64,000 bases of DNA, from assembly GCF_029633865.1 (NCBI RefSeq), contig NC_079214.1:32196957-32260956 (forward strand). The letters are read 5' to 3'. Position numbers and translations under genes: made by a program. Shown piece after piece: positions 21,326 to 34,712 of this stretch (its first letter is position 1; the number at the start of each line of letters is the position of its first letter). The stretch is from Lampris incognitus. Taxonomy: Eukaryota > Chordata > Actinopteri > Lampriformes > Lampridae. Under the pieces are notes generated by a model. That model searched no databases and was not told where the DNA came from. It saw only the letters and a list, made by a program, of their open reading frames with translations.

Positions 21326-22594
21326 CCAATTTCATACTGAATATGACTTTCAATACAAACTAATAATCTCATGCGTGGAGAACTACAAACATGCAAAATG
21401 TATGATGGAGATGGTGTCAGATAGAGCTTCAGGGAGGCAGACAAATATGGAGGGAAAGGGAAAGACACCAGGACGAGAGGACGAACATGTGAAGACAAAA
21501 TGGAACAATGGGTCAGACTATTTGAATAAATCATAAAGCACTTTTTTTTCTCCTTTCTTTTTTTAAAGCACTTATAAACTTCTCAAACTCACAAGAGTGA
21601 GTCAACCTGGACTTTTCAGTGTATTTGTGGTTGTTTTTTTTTTAACTTTTAGAGGCATGAGTCATTGTTAAGGGGTCCCCGCTTCTTGTTAATGTCAAGG
21701 GCAGGAGAAAACCCTAGAGACCAATGTGAGACACTATAACTGCTACTTCAAGATAAATTGATGGCCGCAATAGTCCCTTTAGAAAACTGATCCTGGGGCT
21801 GAGTAGCTGTGTGTGAGGAATAAAGGCTATTAATAATCAGAAGCCCCAGTTAGCTCCAGCAGGCAGGCTTTGTGCTGACCCGTTAGGCAAAAATAAACCA
21901 CTGAAACAAGGCAATTCCAAAAAAAAAAGAATAAAATAAATAATGATGCTACCCAAAACACAAGTTAAACAATTGCGAAAGTTCCAAGTTATTTTGTGAT
22001 TTTAAGGTTCTGTGCAAATAATCTGCACAGATACTGCAATTTGCAATCCATATTTTACTCCCTGACACTGTTATGATTTCACACCATCTTATCTATTATG
22101 GGTTTGGCACTCAAATTTGTCACTGCCTGACTGTTTACCAAGCTCACTTTAACTCTTAAAACAAATAACTTTTTTGCTATAAAATTCACTCCCAAATGAT
22201 AAAAATTAACATGGGATGGAAAAGAGAAATCTGTTGGTTTAATGAGGAATTAACCACTTCCTAAACAAGGAGTAAATGCATGCTTACTCTTACTCTAAAT
22301 CTGCATTTCTCTAAACAGTGAAAGGCACTGTGGGCTACTCTCACCTAGCATATGGGAACAAGGAGCAACCACACCATTCAAAATTCAAAGGATCATTCAA
22401 GGATATTTGTTTCAAAACAAAGTTTCAGTGTCTACATTAGATAAATACTGGTTTAGCTGCTTCCAACCACCACCATGAAACTTCTGGGATGGGAACACTT
22501 GTGTATCAACGTTAATTCTTTCAACTTTGACATTAGCCTGACACTCACTACAGGTATAGGCCACAGTAGATACGCATTATTTTTGAACATTATT

Positions 22595-22715
22595 TAGCCT
22601 GTCGGCCTGCCCAGGGTGTCTCCCCGCCTGCTGCCCAATGACTGCTGGGATAGGCTCAAGCATCCCCGTGACCCTGAGAGCAGGATAAGTGGCTCAGATA
22701 ATGGATGGATGGATG
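22595..22715 (+). mobile_element. L2/SINE-type 3' tail with GGAT repeat
   Basis: CCCAGGGTGTCTCCCCGCC, then GACTGCTGGGATAGGCTC and a final TGGATGGATGGATG. The same teleost tail lies at 57305-57412 (plus) and 30855-31050 (minus). The sequence just after it (22730-22850, ending GACAATAAATTGTTCCTGAT) looks like the 3' end of a second LINE. Confidence 0.65.
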
Positions 22716-24774
22716 TTTTTGATGGTGTCATTTTTGGGAGGGCTTGGATATGTGTTTTTGTCTTTTGTGTTGCACTGCTGTGGGCTGGGAGAAACGAAAT
22801 TCCATCTCATCTGTGTATGCAAGTATATGGATGAGTTGACAATAAATTGTTCCTGATTATGATGATTTTTAAGCCTGACTGTACATTTTCATTGGCAGAC
22901 GACTCTGGGCACTCAGGCCCAGCAGTCAAAGAATATTATTAAGTGATGTGAACGGGTTTAAGAGTTAAGCTTAGTAAGTCTCACCCGACAATAGCTAAAA
23001 TGAATAACTCAGGCATTCATGATTCGGGAATTAATGGATTAACAATTATTTTAAATATGCCAGTTATCAAAAGGACATTTGTTTGTATATCTTCAGGAAC
23101 ATAGCAATATCTTAGATGTGAAAGAAAACTGTCAAGTGCAGGACTGCTGCTTTTTGACAGACATTTAGAAGAAATGAGATGTTTCCATTGAGAGTACTAT
23201 GGGCTTCTCAGAGCATAGTTGGCAAATTTTAGCTGACAAGCCAACCAGGCTGCCTTCAAAACTGCACACTGCCATTCAAACAAGTTTGCTTGTCAACAAG
23301 GGGTATTGAAAATAGCTTGTTTGTGTGGATCAAAAAGGAAATTCCAATAGGGACTGTTACCCCAAAGAACCAAATCCAGCAGACAGTTGCACGACAGCCA
23401 GAAACACCAGCATCCTTTCTATAGAAGCCCAAGTTGGAGAATGCGCTGAGTTCAGGGGAATGGATTGGAAGTAACTGAGTGTTGTAGAAACACAGGGACA
23501 TTATCACCTGTATGGAAATTATCCCTGCCACATAATCTTAGGATCCAGATTATTACAAACCTTTTCATCCACTATAGTGTTGAACTAAACGTAAATGTTA
23601 TAATATATTATTACAAACAGACTAAGGTTGCCCGCAACTAACAATTATTTTTATTGTCAATCAAGCTATATGTTTTTTAGACAACTGATTTATCATTTAG
23701 TCTATAAAATATCAAAAAAACAAAAACAAATACCCATCATAAGTTCACAGACCCTGAACTAATGTCTTAATAAAACTGTATACCTAAACCAATCAGCAAC
23801 CCCCACCCCCCCATAAAAATAGTCTCCATTTTATCCCGATATGAATTAGAAAAAAGCAAAACAAATCATAGCGTTTATGAAGCCAGTTCAAATCCAGCCG
23901 GTGACCTTTGTTGCATGGCATAACCCCCTCGCCTCCTCATTTCCTGTCTGCCTCCACTATCACTGTCTAATAAAGGTTATAAAAATACCAAAAATAAACG
24001 AAAATTATCCACATTCGAGAACCAGCAAATTGTTAGACTGCAGCGTGGTATTTTTACTTCATAAATGACTAAAACCAGTAACGGATTACCAACATTACAA
24101 TTGTTTTTTTTGTTTGTTTTTCCCTGTTGATAGATTAATCGTTTCAGCACAACACCAAACCAGAGGTACCTGTAACACCATAAACAAATAAATGTATGTG
24201 TGCATGAAAACGTTCGATAGTAGCATTAGAAAGAAAAAAATACCTCTCTCAGTGTCAGCCAATTTCCCAGCAAACTTCATTAAAAAGCATAGAAGGCTGC
24301 TTAAATTGTGTGTTTCTGGCTAAAGCCAGTTTCGCCATCTGAAATCACTCCATTCATCAGATTTTATCTTTGGGTACAGCTTGCGGTCTTGTAACAAACT
24401 ACTTGATCGACCAGTCCCTTGTGATCGTGTACCATAGGAAATTGGGAGAGGATGGTGAGGTTTGGTTGCCCGGCAGCCATCTTCAGCAAACAAAAGCACC
24501 AGAAAGAGGAGTGAGGAGGGGGTTTCATGGCTGGGCCATCCTCTCAGCCAACACTTGCCTTGGTGCCAGACTGACCAGCTCTCAATGCCACCTCTAATCC
24601 AGTCCTACTGAGTGCAGACATTATGAGTATACTGCATTTGCCTAGCATCTATTTCCCCTACGGCTGGAAGAAAATGGTCATGGAGCATTGTATTTTCTTG
24701 CAAAATAAGTGATCCACCAATGTTAAAAAAAAAAACTCAAACAATGACTGAAAGAACAAAATGAAAATTTACTA

Positions 24775-25215
24775 GGGGGCATCTGGGTAGCATAGCGGTC
24801 TATTCCGTTGCCAACCAACACGGAGATCGCCAGATCGAATCCCCTTGTTAACCTCTGGCTTGGTCAGGCGTCCTACAGACACAATTGGCCATGTCTGCGG
24901 GTGGGAAGCAGGACATGGGTATGTGTCCTAGTCGTTGCACTAGTGCCTCCTCTGGTCAGTTGGGGTGCCTTTTCAAGGGGGAGGGGGAACTGGGGGGAAT
25001 ATTGTGATCCTCCCAAATGCTATGTCCCCCTGGTGAAACTCCTCACTGTCAGGTGAAAAGAAGTGGCTGGCAACTCCACATGTATCAGAGGAGGCACGTG
25101 TTAGTCTGCAGCCCGCCTCGGATCAGCAGAGGGGGTGGAGCAGTGACACCGGAACGGCTCGGAAGAGTAGGGTAATTGGCCGGACACAATTGGGGAGAAA
25201 AAAGGAGGGGGGGGA
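24775..25215 (+). mobile_element. tRNA-derived SINE, about 440 bp
   Basis: The A-box-like region is GGTAGCATAGCGGTCTATTC and the B-box-like region is AGATCGAATCCCC. The body includes ACAATTGGCCATGTCTGCGG, CTCACTGTCAGGTGAAAAGA and GGTAATTGGCCGGACACAAT, and ends in a GA/G-rich tail. A second copy lies on the minus strand at about 48697-49141. Both are in non-coding DNA. Confidence 0.82.
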
Positions 25216-26149
25216 ATTCAAGGGATGTCACAATCCACAGACTGATTTTGGAGCCAATCAACGCTGGTTTTAATTGATTGGTATCAGCTATATTAAGCCC
25301 GATCAAGTTCCAGTCCTTTGTTTTAGTTCTACTACGTCTACGCCAGCTGTCATAGGTGTCATAAATGCTCCACTGTGCTCCATCCAGATGTCGTAAACTG
25401 ATATCCACAACTATCAGCAGTGAGATGAGTGTTTTAAGTCAACAACAAAAAGCAAATAAAATATGCGCAGTGTGGAACATTTTTAAATGCTAAAATAAAA
25501 GTAAATCCAACAGCCAGATGAAATGTCTGCAATGCCGGTGTTTCATCAGCCGACGGTAACTGAGATCCTTTATAATAAGGCACTAAAAAGTAAATCATTT
25601 GAAGGAATTCAACAAGTTCACATTACTCTTTGGAATCGCTTTTCATTTTAGTCAGTGTTTTTGTATTGTATTTAATACCTTTATAGTTGTTGTTTTTTTT
25701 ACTTTGTTAGAATAATTGAAGACCATTAATGGATAGCTGTGGTGCTACTTTTATACTTAATGCAGGGCTATTAAATTGTCAAGCATATCTTACCTAATTT
25801 GGATTGGTTTCACTAACTGCCATTGTATTATGCAGGAAAATATAAATAGCGGATTGGGAATCGATATCAGCAGATACTCAATATTAAATGACTCATCAGA
25901 GGAAAAAAAACTGTCACATCCCTATAAATCATACTTTTTAAAAGGATATCAAGTTCCCACAAAGTTCTTGGGTGATAGGATAAAATGACACGTTGATATG
26001 TAGAAATGAATGAATATATACAAGTATGGAATGATAGATAAAAACAAGGATGGAGAGCATACTGGAAATCAACTTGTATTTTCCCAAGAGGATTTTTAGA
26101 AAGATATTAATGATGACTGCTCTGACTGTGCTTTTGTTCTATGTATTGT

Positions 26150-26222
26150 ATCTCTTGCAGTTTTTCAGTGATAAGAAAGTTTCCACTGTGGGATCAATAA
26201 CTGTGGTATTTTGACTTCATTC
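26150..26222 (+). mobile_element. possible LINE 3' tail
   Basis: TTTCCACTGTGGGATCAATA followed by a short A/T tail resembles a common fish LINE terminus. It is short, so the call is weak. Confidence 0.3.
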
Positions 26223-28547
26223 AGCAGTTTAGTACCAGACTGCCACTACTGACAGAAAATAATCACTGATCTTGCCCCTACTGCAATAAAATCCATTGTG
26301 CAAAGTTCCATACATCATTGTATGAAACATTCAAGAGTAAGCTTTTTTGATGTAAAAAGCCTGGAATACATGTGTAAAAGAACCAAAATTACACTTGCCA
26401 TGCAAGTCTACCAAAACTTAATCTGAACCAAACAAGAAATCAGAACTCACCAATATACAGGATAGGGTGCAATAACCCTTGGGTCATACTCCAGAATGAG
26501 CATTCAAACTGAAGACCAATTCAGAAAACAACCCAAGATTTAGAGGCGAATGATAAAAACAAGAGTAGGCTTGCTTTTTTTGTGTGTGCTACTAAAATCA
26601 AGAAATCTTGCATGTAAACCGGCATTAGTTACATGTATCAAACTAATAACCAGGTTCCACAAAGACACACTTTTAATTTGTACCTCATTAAGGTGAATAG
26701 TGCCTTCATTTGTTACTCAGTTACGCTAGCGTGGATGTTGTCCCTCTCAGTAAACTTGGTTTGAATAAAAAATTCAAACAATGCCAACATTCAGTTCTTA
26801 GCATTACAGTTGCAATCACAAAACTTTTCCTCCCACACTATCTCGACTTCCTTCGGGGAGGGGAATAACAGACAAACAAACAAAACAATAAATAGGCAAA
26901 AGAAAGAAATGTCATGTAACCTGACCATCATACACAAAGTAACTCAATAAACATTTCTGGAAAGGTAGGAGGTCCTTCAAAATTTATACAGTGAGATGTG
27001 TATATCATCACAGAGTGTTAACATAACCTGCATCAGCAGTTTTGAATATCAGGTCGTCGAGCTGTTACACAAAGAAATGATAGCTACACTTTTAACGAAG
27101 AGCTAAAAAGTGCTCTGGCCAGTTTAAGACATATTGATTTTTGTAGTCAGTGAAAGGGAAGCCCATTATTGCTAGACCTGCTCTTAAGGGCCCACCATTC
27201 CCTCAACATTTTCCTTCTTTCTGACAGAGCAAGACACACACTCACACTTTCACAGCATGCCTCAATATCACCCTGAACAGGTCACACATTACTGTCGAGT
27301 CATCATATAATACTGCCTAGCAAAAGCTATTGCCTGCCATCTTGATTGATTACATGAGGAAAAATACGTATAATAAAAATCTTATAGACTGAAATCGGTT
27401 TAAATTACTAAGTGATTGTGCTCTATGTCAGTGTCATCAATTCGACAACTGTAAAAGCAATAGGCTCTCAAAAACAAAACAAACTTGACCGAAATTAGTG
27501 ATCTCACTGGATAAATCCCAGTGGAATCTGACATGCTTGCAATATTTGCAAACAGAATTAAGAGATAACCCTGTTCTATATGTATAACATACAGAACCAG
27601 ACTGTAAAACATGCTGTAAGCATAATAAACATGAGCTTGTAAGGGAATTACAATGAGACAAATTCCATCCACAACCAAATTAAAACATTTCCATTTCGAT
27701 CACAAGCTTTAGTTGCCTAGAACCTCTGTCATTTGTCATCAGAGCACTGACAATCAATTAATCAATTTCATGAGCCATTTCCACACTTATTTTTTACGTC
27801 TCCGTTTCAGAGCACCTCTTAGGATTTCAACCAAAGCAATTTTGAAGACCAGTTTTCCCTTGTCTGACTTTTCCCTTTCTTCCTTTTTAGTTCTCAATGT
27901 GGCATTAATTTTCACTTTCAACATACATTTGCTAGCTTGCACAGCAACATTTTTGAATTTATTTAGCACAATCTCTTATCAAACACCTCTTTTACCTAAT
28001 GGATTCGTTCTCTCTGCCTACACAAAACCCCCCCTTTTTTTGTTGGGGGTCAGGGCAGCTAGAATGAGCAATGTTACTTTTCTGTTTTTTTTCATAAGAT
28101 GAAAAAACGGATCGCAAAAAATTAGTTGCTTAGCTTGGCCAAATGTCAATATTGATTAATCTCCTCTGACAATGCTGGCCCTGAATAGAATTAAATGGCT
28201 GAAGTTGGGAGAGGAATCTCAGTCCATATAACACCAACTCACCTAAATTGTTGCCTCACAATAGCATGCCGTTGGGTGTCCCTGTGTCAGCATTTAGAAT
28301 GCAAAAATATGTAGACTAGGCTACAGGCTGAATATAGCACCTATGGAAAAACACAAACAAAATGCACAATGATCTGAGGTGGTAAATATGTCTTATAAAA
28401 GGAACTGTTTCACACTGACGCAATGCACATTATGTCCTACTTAAATGTACTTGAATGTACAGCACGCACATTAGAATAGCAGTTTGTGCTAACCCAATGT
28501 TGTTGCATGCCTTTACTGTTAATATTCTAGATAACAATTTGGATTTA

Positions 28548-28627
28548 TGTCTCAATGCATGCGCAATAATCCAGGTAAGAAAATCAAAGAAGGTTGAATC
28601 AGTTCATCTGATTCAACCTTCTTTGAT
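28548..28627. mobile_element. 80-bp miniature fold-back element, 10-bp TSD
   Basis: Flanked by exact TTTGGATTTA at 28538-28547 and 28628-28637. It is almost entirely an inverted repeat: AAATCAAAGAAGGTTGAATC, then a short loop containing AGTTCATCT, then the complement. A GCATGCGCAATAATCCAGGT end matches the ends of 8057-8205 and 3956-6443 in reverse. Confidence 0.72.
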
Positions 28628-28793
28628 TTTGGATTTACCAAATTCAGTGTTGCTGCCACCTGAACAGCAGTCAAAATATCAAAAGCTTCAGAATGTCAAA
28701 TTCAGTTGGAGTAACTATATTATTGATTTATGGCAGGAGAGATATCATTAAAAAGTACTAGCAAGGAACATCATATATTCATGCTATGAATTA

Positions 28794-28927
28794 TCCAAAG
28801 GAATTGAATCTAGTGCAACTGGACTTGGTATATATCCGTGAAGACGTTCGAGTGCAAGTCCAGTTGCACTCGATTCAATTCCTTTGGACAACCATGACCT
28901 GGATGAATGAGAACATTCACAGACATC
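28794..28927. mobile_element. 134-bp fold-back element, 10-bp TSD
   Basis: Flanked by exact CTATGAATTA at 28784-28793 and 28928-28937. The arms TCCAAAGGAATTGAATC...GTGCAACTGGACTT pair with AAGTCCAGTTGCACTCGATTCAATTCCTTTGGA in reverse; the loop holds TATATATCCGTGAAGACGTT. The right terminus ACCTGGATGAATGAGAACAT matches the reverse of the left end of 13338-13718. This copy has lost the internal hairpin. Confidence 0.75.
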
Positions 28928-28974
28928 CTATGAATTAGCATTATCCCTTTCATCCCCCCACCTCTTTATTTTCC

Positions 28975-29345
28975 CTACTCTGCTCTCTGTATATGGACAC
29001 CCTGCATAAAACCTCCACTACCCTGTAAATAATTCTTATTCTGTAAATAACTTCTTAAAATTCTAATTTAAGTTTTTGCAAACACAGCTCCTGCCATTCA
29101 GTGCCGGGCATCAGGGGCTGCCACGTGGTCTCATGTTGAACTCGCACCTTTTTGCACATAGTTTTTTCACTCTATCTTGTATACATATTTTATTTAGTAG
29201 TAGTGATTATATTTTATTCATTAATCTTTATTCTTATTCTTTATTCTTTCATCTTTACTATGTACTGTTAATTTTCTCTCTTGCACCAACATACCAAAAT
29301 AAATTCCTTGTATGTTCTTGTACTTGGCAACAAATCTCATTCTGA
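28975..29345 (+). mobile_element. LINE 3' UTR remnant
   Basis: The end AATAAATTCCTTGTATGTTC...ACTTGGCAACAAATCTCATTCTGATT matches the widely dispersed 3' terminus of teleost LINEs. There is no coding part. The left border is uncertain. Confidence 0.5.
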
Positions 29346-30030
29346 TTGTTGTAGCTACTTTGAGTGCGTGAGCGTATGTGCTCGCGAATGAGTGTTTTAA
29401 TTTACGTATAAATAGACTCATTTCGAATATGGGAAAAGTTGTACTTCATTCAGATTGTAAATTGCTTTGACTTATACTCTTTCCTGTTGCAGTCTTATCC
29501 CTTCATACGCAACGCCAATTCCGTAAAAGATAGTTTTACTTTAGCCAGAGGACAGAAGCCATATAAAATATTATTGTGGTCCCTACAGTTAGCACACCAG
29601 TCACTACCAAGCTCATTGATTTTAACTGATATAACTATAGCTTAGATAACACACTTTATCGTAGTTATATATTTTTTCGCGGTTGAGAGTTGGTTAATTT
29701 TGGACAGAAGCAATTTAAAAGGGTAAATAAAGACTCTTAATTTCTCAAACGGTAATTTTTAGATCGCAACTATAACGGTGTAACAAACGCACACAGCAGA
29801 CAAGACATGTTGTTAAAATAGCAACGCCAATATATTTTAACTAATTATCGCTAAAATCACTGTTCATCGACGTTCACGCCCATCTAGCTAGCAAATGACC
29901 GTAACCTAACCAGCAAATCTCGCTTGCTGGCTAACATAGCGTTAGCTAATTAGCACGTTAACAGGGCATGCAAGCGAGTGATTGCGAAGCATGGATCCCA
30001 AAGTGCCACGCTAAATTGGTTTTACCTACC

Positions 30031-30250
30031 TTAGTAGTCCATATTTAATTCATTTAGGAACGCTATGATACACATTTCAATATCCTACATGTGCTACAAT
30101 CCAGCGCCAACCTTGCCTAAGAACACCATCATATCGCCAAAAACATTTCTCGCACACAACGCCGTGTCGCACAACTTCCGGGTTCACTTCGGTTTTCTCC
30201 GTCAAGATCAGTGCTCGTAAATCTCCGTTGATAAAATGTGTCGTTTGATT
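30031..30250 (-). promoter_or_regulatory. zdhhc7: candidate promoter and non-coding first exon of zdhhc7
   Basis: A CpG-richer island in AT-rich DNA. It contains CGCACACAACGCCGTGTCGC and an ETS-type site (CCGGAAGT on the minus strand, about 30174-30181). At 30030 the minus strand has a good donor, CTAAG|GTAGGT. zdhhc7 needs an upstream non-coding exon because its ATG follows an acceptor directly. The link over about 9 kb is inference; a transcript read is needed to confirm it. Confidence 0.35.
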
Positions 30251-30852
30251 AAACAGCGCAATCTGGTGGATTATAGTAAACATGCAACCTAAAAAGGAAA
30301 CGTTTGTTTCACAAATGTGTAGGCTATGTCCTATGCTAAACTCAGAACACGCGAAAACTTGTTCTGTGTGATAAAGTCAAGTATAGCGGAGGGCACTGAG
30401 AAGAAAAGAAAAAAAAACTCAAAAAGACTGAATCAAGTAAAGTCATAGATTACAAAGGATATGTTCCATCACACTGAGCACAGACAGAAACCTCAGACGC
30501 CTACAGTATTTTTTACTGTGTCACTGATGGGAGCAAAACTAACCGTCCATTAACACTTGCATATTGGTTAGTGTGTATCTAAATTTCTTAAGGGCAGAAA
30601 GGTGGGGTTTCTAAATAGGGTACTCTTTTGTCTTACTCACAGGGAGGTCAGGGGCTTGAGCAAAACATGAACCAAATATTTGAAAACCTGAGTACGTACA
30701 CATTGTTAATAGATAAATAAGGAAGAAATAAAGTGATCTCAAGAAATCTGGGTTGTCTACTGAATTATAATATCTCATTCAAGTGTATCTTTTTCAGGCC
30801 AGTCTGTGTGAATAACTGTTGTTTGGTTGGCCAACTTGTACTGCACAATACC
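30251..30852. other. intergenic, nothing recognised
   Basis: AT-rich DNA upstream of the candidate zdhhc7 promoter. I see no exon or repeat core in it. Confidence 0.4.
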
Positions 30853-30854
30853 CA

Positions 30855-31050
30855 ATCCATCCATCCATCCATCCATCCATCCATTATCCAAACCGCTTAT
30901 CCTGCTGTCAGGGTCGCGGGGATGCTGGAGCCTATCCCAGCAGTCATTGGGCGGCAGGCAGGGAGACACCCTGGACAGGCCGCCAGGCCATCACAGGGCT
31001 CACCCAACACCCAAACTGAACCCCGAATTTCTCTCCAACCTCATGAGGGC
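30855..31050 (-). mobile_element. L2/SINE-type 3' tail with CCAT repeat
   Basis: Begins with about eight CCAT units on the plus strand (30856-30886), then AACCGCTTATCCTGCTGTCA and GAGCCTATCCCAGCAGTCAT. This is the reverse of the tail at 22595-22715 and 57305-57412. Upstream of it the similarity fades by about 31050. Confidence 0.7.
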
Positions 31051-31565
31051 TGGAAAGTGTTTTGTCACTTCAAACCTAACAAAATGACCAGCCTTTCAAA
31101 TAGTCTGTGAACATAAACTGGTTATTTATGTATTTCTAGTTAATTGAAATTTTATATCATCTTAATTAAAAATAAAAATTGGATGACACATTGAACTTGA
31201 CCTGACCCCAAGCCTTTGGGTCTAGTTGGGCCTTGTCAGGGCAGGGCATAGATGTCAAGCTCTAGCTGTAGTTCTCCAGCAGGTAGCAGCAGAATATGTC
31301 TAGTAGCATTTCCTAGATTCATGTGCCTCCCTTGTGGGGGGGAATTATAAACCCATGATAAAGCTGCTTGGCCCCGCAGCTGCGCAGTGGGGGCTCACTC
31401 AGGTCTCCTGCCCTGTTCCTTTCTGGTTCAAAGCCAATATCAGCTGTCTGTTTTAAAGGGAGGGAGAGAAAAAATAACTTACCCAGCCCTAGCAATCCAC
31501 TAAAGCAGCTTAAAGGCTGAAACAGGGGACCGAAGCCCTTTCCATTTCCAGAACTGCTGCTATTG

Positions 31566-31760
31566 CCTCTCTCTCTCTCTCTCGCTCTCGCTCTCGCTCT
31601 GTCTCTGTCTCTCTGTCACACACAGTCACTCACTCGCTCTCTTTGTCATTCTCTGGTTCTCAGTTCCCTCCACTCCTCTCTCTGTTTCTATTCATTTTCC
31701 CTCTGTCTCCTGATCCTCTTTCTTTCCCTCTTGCTTGCTCTTTCTGCATGCTGGCATGAT
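31566..31760. repeat. CT-rich low-complexity tract
   Basis: Imperfect CT/CTCG/CTGT repeats over about 190 bp. No coding or known repeat family seen. The Ser/Leu open frame across it is spurious. Confidence 0.7.
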
Positions 31761-32252
31761 AAGCACAGCTGCATGCCCTGGGAGCAGCCACAGAGGCCCA
31801 TGTAAACTCTCTGCAGCAATCTGCCAAGGGATCCCCCCACCTGCAGAAAAAAAGATGTCAGAAACAACCTCTGCAGCATACACTAGAAGGAGCATGAGAG
31901 ACTGTGATAGGTATGGACAAAAGGCAGTGATATTGGATTCTGACTTGATGTAATTTGGATTCTTGTATCTGATTAAATAATGAATGTTAAGTGTTCATGT
32001 TCCATATAAAATCGTTTGACAGGCACCTTGGTCTCCCCTGTGTATTATTACTTTGGCACAGTTTCTTTTTTTGTTGATAGACCAACTTTTGGAGCGAAAT
32101 GAAGTGAAGCAAAGAGGAGAAGCAGGCAAAGTGGTTATGATCAAGTCAAGTCCCTGTATGTATAGGGAAGGAGCGCAAGGGAGATGTGAGATTTGGCTAA
32201 CACATGAGAGGATGAGAGAGGGAAGGGGAAAGAGAAATGTATGGAGAGAAAA

Positions 32253-32391
<139 letters not shown>

Positions 32392-32974
32392 ATGACATGA
32401 AGGTCTATTCAGGACAAAATTTAGTACCACTATCACATAAATTGACTCATCAGTAGAGTACAAGTTATTCTCATTTATAGGAACAAGGCACATGCTGGGG
32501 ACTATAGCAGATTAAAACATGATGGATATTCAATAAAAATGTCAAAATCACTTCACATATTTACACCTCGGCATTCATTGGTCTTCCTTTGATTTAATGC
32601 ATTGCTACCTCTTCTGATGTGATGTCACATCAGTAGAGGTAGCAACTTCAACAAACTAAGACCAGGCGTTTTTATGCTTTGTCAAAAGAATGATTCAAAT
32701 TACATTTAAATAGAGATGGAGAGAGGGAGGAACTTCCAGCATCTGCCAAATTAATGAAGACTAATGAGGGTGTATCCTTTATTGTCACACTTAATTAAAA
32801 ATACAGCAAAAGTAGACTTTGTTATCCAGTCTAGTTCAGAAAATGAAAGTTATAGGATGATAAGGAACATTTTGAGTTTTCCATTTAGGTTACTTTGAAA
32901 CTAGTGTAACTTTGATTTGTTTTTGTTAGTAAGGAATTACAAAAGAAATAATGTACATCAGATAAAAAAAGCTA

Positions 32975-33282
32975 GCAAATGGCGACAGGCATGGGCGCAA
33001 GTCCATGAATACTGGGATGGCATCCAACGTTTTACCTATGCCCTATGCCCATAGGGTTAGTGGTTGTGTCAGGAAGGGCATCCGACATAAAATTTTGCCA
33101 AATCATCATGCGGATTGACAAGACCATACCAGTTCGGTCGAGGCTCCATACTGGATCGGTCAGGGCCCGGGTTAACAACGGCTGGTATAGGTGATGTGCC
33201 CTCACCGGGTACCAATGGAAACTGTAAAATCTGCTGTGGCGACCCCTGAGAAACAGGGAACAAGCTGAAAGAAGAAGAAGAA
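32975..33282 (+). mobile_element. short non-autonomous RTE derivative, TSD
   Basis: 308 bp. The 5' half (GTGTCAGGAAGGGCATCCGA, TTTTGCCAAATCAT, GGGCCCGGGTTAACAACGGC) matches the 5' UTR of the full RTE at 38900-39030 (reversed). The 3' end CTGCTGTGGCGACCCCTGAG matches the RTE 3' end. All coding sequence is missing. The tail is GAA repeats (about 33268-33282). The TSD GATAAAAAAAGCTA (32961-32974) recurs at 33283-33295 with one A fewer. A sister copy lies at 34713-35014. Confidence 0.75.
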
Positions 33283-34194
33283 GATAAAAAAGCTACCAAC
33301 AAAGATCTTTACCACCTCTACTCATCTTTTGTCATATTATCTGGCATTACTAGTGTATTTTTTCCTCCCATAGCCAATTCATATCATGGGCATATTTTAT
33401 CTAACCTCAGCTGAGCTGCTACAAGAGAACTCAGTGTGCCAGTCTGTGGAGACATCAGACGAGCAGGACTCGGCCTATCGAGACTCCCATCTGAGGAGTA
33501 ATGTCTTGTTTCAAAGACATAGTGTACGCAGCAGCCTTTCTATTGATTCTTAAGAAGAGATCATCAAGAAAATGTGCCTTTGTTATTTGAATTAAGGCAG
33601 CCAGGCAGCAATTCCCCACTGGAGGCAGGAAAGTGAGGAAGAGATAATGGTAGAAAAAGTGTGGTGGCAATGCACGATGGTATAGACAAGCACAAGATGA
33701 TAGAGGCTGATTTACGTAAGCTATGTTGTGAAGTGCAAACCACATCAACACACACACACACAAACAAAAACTTCCCTGCAAGCTGTTGAGAACAGTCTCG
33801 TGTGATTCCACCATATAATCGCAATTACATATACAAAATAAATCTCTGACACAAATATTTAATACATTTTATTCATGCATTTTTATATGTAAAAATATTG
33901 AAACATTTAGTTTGCTGGTCCTAAAGGACTTCTGAGGTGTCATGATCTGTACATGCTTCTATTTGGCTATATGCCATAAACTACGACCCCCAAACCTTGA
34001 AAAAAGAAAATTAAGAAAAAAATTGCAAGTATTCTCTATAAAACATAAACTGAATAGGACCAGAAGTATCACGACCAAGAAAATTGGAAACGTTTTCCTC
34101 CATTATGTCAGAAAGGATATAGACCCCAGCCATGCTGCAAAGGCCTCTGACCATCCTCGGGCTTATCTGTGCCCCGTCTGCTTTTACCTCACTC

Positions 34195-34363
<169 letters not shown>

Positions 34364-34712
34364 GACACAGAGATCCAGTGCAGAAGCCTTTTAGAGGGGA
34401 TTTTCAGAGAAGGGCAATCTGGTTGCTTTTCAAACACAGCGAGGGTAAAAGGGGTAAGGGCCTTAACCTTTATCCTTGCAGGTCTTGCTTTCCCCTGCAC
34501 AGTGTGCATGTTACAATTTACTTGACTAAAGCATGATGACCATTATGGAAAGGATAAAACTTTCAAGGGCTAAAAAAGGGGCAAATAATCTATCTCTCGT
34601 GTTACAAAGAGATGAGGGTGTCATTGTTCTTTTATTTGTTTTCTATGAATAGAACAATAGGGTGTTTTTATGAGAGCCATCTTTTTGGTCCACTCACTGT
34701 TTTCCCATTAAG

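Noticed and set aside
20707-21363. 218-codon plus-strand open frame
   Set aside because: Antisense to zdhhc7 coding exon 1 and running through a CA microsatellite.
24370-24597. 75-codon open frame as a small gene
   Set aside because: No homology recognised, no splice or promoter context, and it lies in the zdhhc7 first intron.
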